Assembly (NCBI RefSeq): GCF_027580225.2
Contig: NC_073360.2
Coordinates: forward strand, 11,958,501-12,022,500
Source of the DNA: Misgurnus anguillicaudatus
Taxonomy: Eukaryota > Chordata > Actinopteri > Cypriniformes > Cobitidae
Direction of reading: 5' to 3'
Length of the DNA stretch: 64,000 bases
This document shows positions 57,311 through 64,000 of the stretch, piece after piece. The notes beneath the pieces were generated by a model. That model was not told the origin of the DNA. It saw only the letters and a program-made list of their open reading frames with translations, and made no database searches. Each line of letters starts with the position of its first letter. Within the stretch, counting starts at the first letter, position 1. A program made the position numbers and the translations under genes.

Positions 57311-57690
57311 TTGAATTGGGCATTTAAAAGGGCATTTCCGTTTAACATTCCTGTTTTCATTTCCCGATGGTTCTCCTTATTCTTTTCGCTATTCAATTTG
57401 CTTATCGTTTAAGCCTCTCTATTTAGCTTTTCCGTGACTCTTTGGGTCCTTGCAAATGGTCAAATGAGAAATGCAAATTAGCTTTTGCCAAGTGGATGTA
57501 ACAAGCTCTGGCTCTGATTGTACGTCATGCACAGATTTATAGATCTCGGATGAGGACCCAAAGAGTCACGGAAAAGCCAAACAGAGAGGCCAAAACGAAA
57601 AGCGAATCGAATAGCGAAAAGAATAAGGAGAACATCGGGAAAATGGAAACAGAAATGTTAAACGGAACTGCCCTTTTAAATGCCTAATTT
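57311..57690. mobile_element. foldback element
   Basis: The left half, running through AAAAGGGCATTTCCG, TTCTCCTTATTCTTTTCGCT and CCGTGACTCTTTGGGTCCT, is complementary to the right half running through AGGACCCAAAGAGTCACGG, AGCGAAAAGAATAAGGAGAA and CTGCCCTTTTAAATG. The loop is about 100 bp. Confidence 0.75.
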
Positions 57691-57770
57691 AAAGGTGCTG
57701 TACGTAGTTTCCAGCGGCCTCTAGTGGTGATGTTTCAGATTGCAACCAATAAGTTTACAAGCGTGTGCTC
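57690..57770. repeat. fragment of the TTAAAGGTGCAGTG family
   Basis: TTAAAGGTGCTGTACGTAG, followed by CCTCTAGTGGTGATGTTTC and GATTGCAACCAAT, matches the end of the elements at 27033-27412 and 44584-44965. Confidence 0.6.
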
Positions 57771-58119
57771 GAACTCATGAGCGACGGCCAGACTGAGATG
57801 CTACACACCAGATAAAGCACCACACAACATGCTGGAAACTCAGGTATACTCCCACTGCAACGTTAGATTGACTGCATTTAGCCTATGTTATGTGGTGTTA
57901 CATAGGTACATTTACGGTAAGACAATGAAAACAGTTAGTGAACTACACTGAACAATTTCAGTATAACAGTACAGCCCGGTATACACTGTGCTGTTTTAAA
58001 TAGTCCTTTAGGATTGTTGCTTGTCACACTGTGCGATCAATATCGTAGTTAAATCCATGTCACACTGTATAATCTCAGTTTCCATCAATGTCAGACTGTA
58101 CGAGTTTAAAGACTTTTAT

Positions 58120-58411
58120 ACCACGGGTCTGTTGAATGCTGCATTCTGATTGGCTGAGAAATGTTCTATGGGTGTTGATTATTTTTCTGTAAACCGCACA
58201 CCTAACTTTTCAAATGTCTTAAAAATAGGCACCAGAGCAATGTTTGTGGTAACCGTGGTATAAGCGGAATAATTGACTCCGGTCCCTTGAATTATTTGAA
58301 AACAATGCACACCTGCGGTGTAACGGCACTCCGCTTCGCGTCGTGCCGCATTACCACCTTGGTGTGCATTATTTTCTTATAATTCAATGGCCCGTCGTCA
58401 ATTATTCCTTA
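58120..58411 (+). repeat. dispersed repeat, copy B (partner at 1265)
   Basis: It is the reverse complement of 1265-1575 with moderate divergence. Landmarks are CTGATTGGCTGAGAAATG, GCACACCTAACTTTTCAAAT, AATAATTGACTCCGGTC and GCCCGTCGTCAATTATTCC. Confidence 0.6.
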
Positions 58412-59057
58412 CTTAAAAAGCGGACACACGCAAACAAACGCGTCCGGAGTTTTACGTCATCGATCGACGACGGCTGGGCGAACACACTATAAAGCGAAGG
58501 CTAGCAAACAGAAACAACATCTAAAAAACTAAAGCACATAATCAAAATATATTTTTACATGCTTTGTAGTAATGTTAGCTTACCTGTTCAAAAGGATGAA
58601 AGCCAACTCCTGATCCGTTTTTATACCCAAAACAAAGCGGAGGTTTCTCCATAATTCAAATGTTAAATTCTGCCGATGTTAATCCGTGTTTTTGTAAAAA
58701 GTTTATCCGATTCACGTTTGGCTTTACGAGCTTCAGCAGAAAATTTTTTCCTTCACAATATGTGGAGTTTGTGTTGAAGTCTGTGTTGTGCTGGGAGCAG
58801 GTCGTTTCTTAATGTTATCAGACGCGTTGCAGTGTCGTCGCTGTTGAGTGCAAAGTCAGTAGACGAGGCGAGGGGCTCGGGAGCGCGCATGGAGGTGACG
58901 TCACTGGATTTCGCGCCAAATCCGGCCCGGTACTTTCACATAAAAGGAATAATATTTTTTTTCAGAGGTAATAGCAAAACCCGCAAAGTGGATCATTTTA
59001 ATGTGAGATTACAGTCCCCTTCACACAAAGGCAATTGAAAAGGGTTTAAATTAGTTT
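58412..59057. other. unannotated, CG-richer stretch
   Basis: The patch 58430-58480 and 58830-58930 is richer in CG dinucleotides (CGATCGACGACGGCTGGGCG, TTTCGCGCCAAATCCGGCCC), but no exon with splice support was recognised. It lies within the interval bounded by the long inverted repeats. Confidence 0.4.
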
Positions 59058-60752
59058 AAAGAGTCAGTAAGATGACAATTTTAAGCATCCTATCATTATT
59101 TACAAGTCCCGGACAACAGGTTTAAATGCATGCAAGGTCAAAAAACACTGTAATTTGCTCAAAATATAAATTTAAAATTACCCCATTTCTCAGAGATCCC
59201 CAAACGATTCGTGTGAAGTCGTTCCATGACTCAGTCTGCCTAAACCCCACCTTTCAGTAGCCTACTCTGCTCTGATTGGTCAACTGACAGAGTGTCTTTG
59301 CACAGATCAGTGGCACAGACCAACAATAGTGCAACATACTGACCTCGTGCTAACATGATTTACTGAGAAGACATTGTCAACATCAATACACATCATTCAT
59401 CATTCATCCAAGCAATAAAAACGACGATTGAAACTAACATTTTACACTCATTTAAGCATTTATGTAAACTAACTGGGTCATAGCAAAACCGTAAGTGAGC
59501 ATGCGTTAGCCGTTTGCTAACGTGACTCTCTGACCGTAAATTAACAGTTTAAACAAAGACATCATTCATCATTCATCCAAGCAATACAAACGCTGATTGA
59601 AACTAACAATTTTACACTCATTTGAACATTTATGTAAGCTAACCGGGTCATAGCAAAACCGCTTGTTATCGTGACTCTGACAGTATATAAGTTAGAGTTT
59701 AAACAACGATATCATTCATCATTAATCCAAGCAATAAAAACGACTATAGACATTTTACACTCATTTAAGCAAGTATGTAGCTATAATCATACTTGCAGGT
59801 TGTGGTTAGGAAACGCGTGTTGTTCCAAATAAAGTGGGTACTGAACCATCTTTCATTGCTAAACGTCTAAATCCCTCCACTAAAAATTAATTTTAACCAC
59901 TGATTCTTCACAGCCAGACACGTTTAGTATAACCCTCCTTGAAAAAGTCTCCTTTGGTAGTGAAAACAACACAAACTGAAAACACAGCGTGAGCTGATGT
60001 TTACACACACAAACTAGCTGTGGGCGGTTCATAGTTTTCGTTTCTTCCGCGGGCAAGGCTGTAGGCGGAGATTAGTATCTAATATGACGTGTGTGACGTG
60101 GCAAATATCAGGAAGAAGACTCACTCCCTATAACCACTCGTTTCAGCGATTCAGAGTCGACTCCCTGCTTTTGAAGCCAATAACTTTATTAACTCTTTCC
60201 CCGCCATTGACGAGATATCTCGTCAATCAAGAGAAAACGCTTCCCCGCCAATGACGAGTATTTCCGTCTTTCCGCAATACCGCTATTATCCACAACTTTT
60301 TAAACCCGGAAGTATTGAACTATGGCAAGCTGCTGCATGTCCGTGTCTGTTTTAAAGATCGCTCTGAATGGGATCTCTATGAAAAGTCCGTCACAAAATG
60401 GAATTATCTCTGCTTTTTGCTCAAAATGTGGTGTTTTTGCAGAAACCTACCCATATTCAAAAGCTGATTACAAAAGAACTACTCAAGGTTTGAAAGCAGA
60501 GGGTCTGTTCTTTCATTTGGTATATTGTATGTTTATATATTAGAAGAACATTTTCTGGAAGGCATTCAACTTTTGTGAAAATCATGAAAAACGCTGGCGC
60601 TGGCTGGCAACTTTTTTTTAAAACGCTGGCGGTGAAAGAGTTAATCTTGCACTTTTTGGTTCAACTACTTTACACGTTGTTTACATTGATGAACAGCTAC
60701 ATGACACACTGCAATAAAGGTTAGTTTCGATTTTGGATCTGTGTGGCTTTTT
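59058..60752 (-). mobile_element. 1.45-kb DNA element, copy 2, with nested insertion
   Basis: Inverted copy of 29190-30641, here on the minus strand, including the three internal tandem units. It lacks the TAA-target insertion present in copy 1 and instead carries the TTAA-target element at 60193-60640. No coding capacity was seen. Confidence 0.75.
60193..60640. mobile_element. TTAA-target element (CTCTTTCCCCGCC family), copy 2
   Basis: Ends CTCTTTCCCCGCCATTGACG and CGCTGGCGGTGAAAGAG are flanked by TTAA at 60189-60192 and 60641-60644. Copy 1 of the host element (near 29290-29302, TGCATGCTTAATAAAATTAT) shows the same site unoccupied with a single TTAA, proving the insertion and the target. 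It is closely related to 27413-27908. Confidence 0.88.
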
Positions 60753-60785
60753 AAGTAGAAACACTGCGGACAGCTCCTTTAAACC

Positions 60786-61178
60786 TGTATTTGTAGTTCA
60801 ACCCACAAATCCAGTTATTTATTTCTCATTTTAAATCGCTTTTTGAAATACATTTTGAAATTCCATTATTTAATTAAGAATTTATAAATGCAATTTAAAA
60901 TGATGAACCCATTGAGTGTCTTATGTCGTTTTTGTAAATTGTTATATTAGAACTATTTATTAATGGATTAATATTTCTACGTTATTTTTATAATCTCATT
61001 TTTTATTGCCTAATAAAATGTTACAATGTTTTTTTGTAACTTTGTCTATTTATTTATAGATTAATTAATGCATTTTTAAACAAATGGATTAATTGCTATA
61101 TTTATTGTCCAGTTAGTTATTAATATTGTTAAAATAGTTCTTTATTACATTTTGCATGACTCTTGTAGTCCTCCATAG
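60786..61178 (-). repeat. right arm of the long inverted repeat
   Basis: Reverse complement of 56919-57310. The adjoining outer sequences are not complementary, so the arms end near TCCTCCATAGTCCC at about 61170-61183. Confidence 0.75.
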
Positions 61179-61183
61179 TCCCA

Positions 61184-62065
61184 TAGTTGTAGTAATGCTG
61201 ACATCGCGGGCACGCGCATCGAATTTTTCGGTCGAACTTCTGGGTTTCATCCACTGATCTATAGACCTTTTGCGAGTCGACTTCACAGTTACGTCACGCG
61301 CGCATGTGGTGGCAGAAAAACAGTAGAAATGAATGAGACACGAGTGAAACGAACAATATAACTCACTAGAAAATGTTTTGTTGTGCTGTTGAGTCAACTG
61401 CAAAGTTACAGTGAAATCCTCCTTATTTGACATTTATACACAAAACCAGAGGTTCAGAATGTTCTGATATAAATCACCCAATGCCATGACTGAATCTGAA
61501 AGTTACGATCATTCTAATATGTGTTATAACAGATGTGAAGGTCAAAGGATATGCTATGAATAAACAGTTATTGAAGCAAGATGGTTATGATTTGCTTTCA
61601 AAACACGCATGTCTCTTTGGCACACAGGTACTGTACAGGTTAGTGTAGATTCCTAAAAAGGAGGAAGGCCAATTAAACGAAGTAAAACTAATGTGTAGTT
61701 TTGGGGTTATCCTCTGTATTTGTAAAGAAAGTGCACTCCAATGCCAATTCAAACATTTATTCCTTTAAAAAAACATTAATGTATGTGCAATTATATAATA
61801 TTGTAAATCTAATACAGTACACACATCCGTTAACCTTTGATCCCTCACCTAGTGCTAAATATGTTGGTAAATATGATAATACTTTAAACTGACAATAATA
61901 GTATAGTATAGTACTCTCAGCTCCAGTTAACTCATTTGACCAGATTTATATCCATTCTGCAGATTCATCCGAACTAGCCCAGGAAGTGAGATAAGATACT
62001 GTATACAAATGTCACGGGATAACGGAGCACTTAATAACTATTCACAAGCCTTTTACATGTACACC
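61184..62065. other. slc3a2 3' flank
   Basis: Presumed 3' untranslated region and flank of the minus-strand slc3a2 exon. A repeat-like phrase, CCTTTTGCGAGTCGACTTCA, occurs near 61266. The minus-strand frame at 61113-61433 spans it and is not credible. Confidence 0.4.
61756..61761 (-). terminator. possible polyadenylation signal of slc3a2
   Basis: AATAAA on the minus strand (TTTATT here) lies about 305 bp after the slc3a2 stop codon, a reasonable distance for a 3' end. Confidence 0.4.
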
Positions 62066-62446
62066 TTAGGAAGAGTTGTCAGTCTCAAATAGTTTTATAA
62101 CAATACCCTCATGTGGCTGGAGTATTATTGTTCGTAGAGACACAGGGCCTATTCGGTCGAGTCCAGTGCTCAAAACAAACAACCCATCTTCAGGTAGGCT
62201 AGGAGCCCAGTCTGGCTCTACAGCATGTGGTTCAGATCCCAAATTAAACACCACCAGTAAACGAACGCACCCCCATGAGCGCAGGAACGCTAAAGGAGGC
62301 GTGGCTGTTGAATTGAGGGTGGTGGAGGACATAGTGGTGTTGAAGGGAAGGAAGGTGAAGCTGCCGAAGCGGAGAGCCTCTTCACGGGCACGTAATTGAC
62401 TCAGAGAGCGAAACAGGGCGTGAGGACGTCTAAGCTCATCCTGACC
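62066..62446 (-). CDS. slc3a2: 4F2 cell-surface antigen heavy chain, last coding exon
   Basis: SLC3A2 (4F2hc, CD98 heavy chain) is the single-pass glycoprotein subunit that escorts amino-acid light chains such as LAT1 to the plasma membrane. This exon encodes the C-terminal 126 residues of its glycosidase-like ectodomain, with the stop at 62066-62068. Order of recognisable pieces: ALFRSLSQLRAREEALRFGS (the LFRRLSDQRSKERSLLHG region of human), LAFLRSWGCVRLLVVFNLGS (human ends LVVLNFG), then LPEDGLFVLST and LQPHEGIVIKL near the end (human LEPHEGLLL). The acceptor on the minus strand is GAATGATTCAG with a pyrimidine-rich tract, so the exon starts at 62446 in phase 0; the ATG at 62455 is intronic. 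An NTT and an NST glycosylation site are visible. The other exons should lie at higher coordinates; none was recognised up to 64000. Confidence 0.9.
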   Translation of the reverse strand, partial: GQDELRRPHALFRSLSQLRAREEALRFGSFTFLPFNTTMSSTTLNSTATPPLAFLRSWGCVRLLVVFNLGSEPHAVEPDWAPSLPEDGLFVLSTGLDRIGPVSLRTIILQPHEGIVIKLFETDNSS

Positions 62447-63163
62447 CTGAATCATTCAAAACAAATCGAAAAAAAAATCAGCATTTACATCTCATTAAAT
62501 GAAACTTCATCTACCCTGCTAGTCAATGATTTTTGGTGATATGCTTCATTTTATCAGAATGTACAGTGTGTTTTATTTTTGCAGTGCCATGCTGGTGTAG
62601 CCCAACCCACTCTGAAAACTTATTAGACCAAAATCGCACTGTTTAATATGTATGAGAGACATATTAAACATGAAAATATGAGATGTTCAGAATAGAAAAC
62701 ATCAGATGATAATCAATGCAATCCATAATTCTTGGTACTCACCATCTAGGTTTAAAACATAAAATTGCATTATGTACATTACATATATTTACATGTATTG
62801 AAAAATATGATTCTTTTTAACTCTTTATTTCAAGTAATTTCAAAATTGTCCCTAAAAACATTTAAATTTATTGCTAAAACACATTACAAAGATTGTAAAC
62901 TATGTAGTATAGACAGTTTATCCACATTTCTGCTAAAACGGTGGCTCGATGACGCGCTGGATCCACCGCGTTGCCTGCATGGAGTCTGTAAATTGCCCCC
63001 TAAAGCACATTCTACTAATACAGGTTTCCCACACCTTAACTTCAAATTTAAGGACCTTTCAAGGACTTTCCAGGTCCAATAGCCTCAAATTCAAGGACTA
63101 AATGTGGGGAGACATTTTAAGTGAGAGCAAGGTTACATAGTGTTATCTTTTAAGATATATTGT
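62447..63163. other. slc3a2 intron
   Basis: AT-rich sequence after the acceptor of the slc3a2 exon. The 105-residue frame at 62765-63082 is AT-rich and has no features. Confidence 0.5.
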
Positions 63164-63443
63164 TACAGTTCCCTTTTGAGGGAACTCGCGCTGCATCACT
63201 GCGGTGACACTTTGGGGACGCCTTCAGGGGTAAGTGCATCTGAATGTGTATATCAAATTCAACTAATGGTGAGGCTTAACGACAAAGACGGGGTGACAAT
63301 ACCCTCACGTGGCTGGAAGTATATCGCTATATGAAATATTGCCAAAGACGGCGTTACAGGAATGCAGGAATTATGGCAAGGGAGACGCAGCGTCCCGTTC
63401 CCTTCTCAGGGAACAACAGTTACATACGTAACCCGAGACGTTT
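63164..63443. mobile_element. fish dispersed repeat with inverted ends, in the presumed slc3a2 intron
   Basis: The left end GTTACAGTTCCCTTTTGAGG and the right end CCTTCTCAGGGAACAACAGT followed by ACATACGTAACCCGAGACG are partly complementary (TTCCCTTnTnAGGGAAC). The interior, GCGCTGCATCACTGCGGTGA and GACACTTTGGGGACGCC, is typical of an abundant teleost repeat. The 64-residue frame is a by-product. Confidence 0.65.
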
Positions 63444-64000
63444 TCATGTGTCAAACACAATTATGCAAAAAAAGCATTTTGGTATGAATCAACTTTCGCA
63501 TACAGAAGATATAAGCATTTAAAGCGAACAGTTTAGCACGCGTGCTTAAAGGGGCCCTTCCACATAAAACCGTTTTTACTTGTATTTTTTTATATGTGTT
63601 AGGTCCATATGTGTTTGTGTTGTGTCGTGAATGTGAAAATTAACTTCCACCTCCTCTGTCAGCTCTAGCCACTGAAAAGAAATAAGCGGAGAAATCAGGT
63701 CAGTTAGAAAAGCTTATCAGTGTGACGTGGAATTGATCGAGGTCATTACTACTCTTGAGACCGCGCCCACATAATACGTCTAGTTCAGTGAGTTTTCATA
63801 AGTTACAGCAAGGATGGCTGAACGTCAACCGTACCGTATTCAGACCATTGTTTTTCGTCGAGAGACATCATTCCTATTAAACGAGGGAATCATAATAGGG
63901 AATAGTTGCTACATGTTTGGATGTTCAGAAGAACGCTGGATTTGAAGAGAGACTGCGAGTAAAAGGCAATGCTCCTCTATCAACTGTTAGATTTTCTTGA
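63444..64000. other. unannotated right edge
   Basis: The sequence is CG-richer from about 63720 (GACCGCGCCCACATAATACG, GGATGGCTGAACGTCAACCG). It begins TTAAAGGGGCCCTTCCACA, resembling the terminal text of local MITE families, so a repeat running out of the window is likely. No exon was recognised. Confidence 0.4.

Noticed and set aside
62076..62399. 107-residue plus-strand frame
   Set aside because: Antisense shadow of the slc3a2 terminal exon.

Overview
This is vertebrate nuclear DNA, almost certainly from a teleost and probably a cyprinid-type genome. It is AT-rich and intron-rich, has CA/TG microsatellites, and is packed with short non-autonomous DNA transposons (hAT-like, TTAA-target piggyBac-like, TAA-target Harbinger-like, foldback) plus tRNA-derived SINEs. 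Two exons match conserved vertebrate genes by protein sequence. No bacterial-type operon, CRISPR array, rRNA or functional tRNA gene was seen.

Left part (1-17 kb): repeats and unannotated DNA surround one clear exon on the minus strand (15015-15839). It encodes transmembrane helices 1-6 of a prostacyclin-type prostanoid receptor (ptgir) and ends at a phase-0 splice donor in helix 6. The exon for helix 7 and the tail was not found in the 15 kb to its left.

Middle part (17-43 kb): a transposon landscape. Many insertions can be delimited exactly from target-site duplications or from an empty copy of the same site elsewhere in the window. A small two-exon coding end (34064-34524, plus strand, 115 residues) lies behind a GC-rich possible first exon near 32.2 kb. 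Its last residues weakly recall COPRS.

Region 43.5-52.2 kb holds the most striking locus: an unrecognised plus-strand gene that I reconstruct with about 23 exons. It has a TATA promoter, a first exon with an N-terminal hydrophobic segment, seven short Arg/Pro-rich exons with perfectly matching splice phases, then a long run of duplicated phase-0 exons. These later exons are filled with a 24-bp GC-rich minisatellite and separated by near-identical AT-rich introns. The minisatellite is read in three frames in different parts of the predicted protein. Exons 21 and 22 carry a frameshift and a stop, so the 3' end may be decaying, alternatively spliced or polymorphic.

Right part (52-64 kb): a solo LTR with a 5-bp target duplication, a 162-bp CRE-containing palindrome, a pair of long inverted repeats about 3.5 kb apart, and at 62066-62446 (minus) the last coding exon of slc3a2 (4F2 heavy chain), whose other exons lie beyond the right edge or were not recognised. 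The genes show no sign of working together; they are independent loci separated by mobile DNA.
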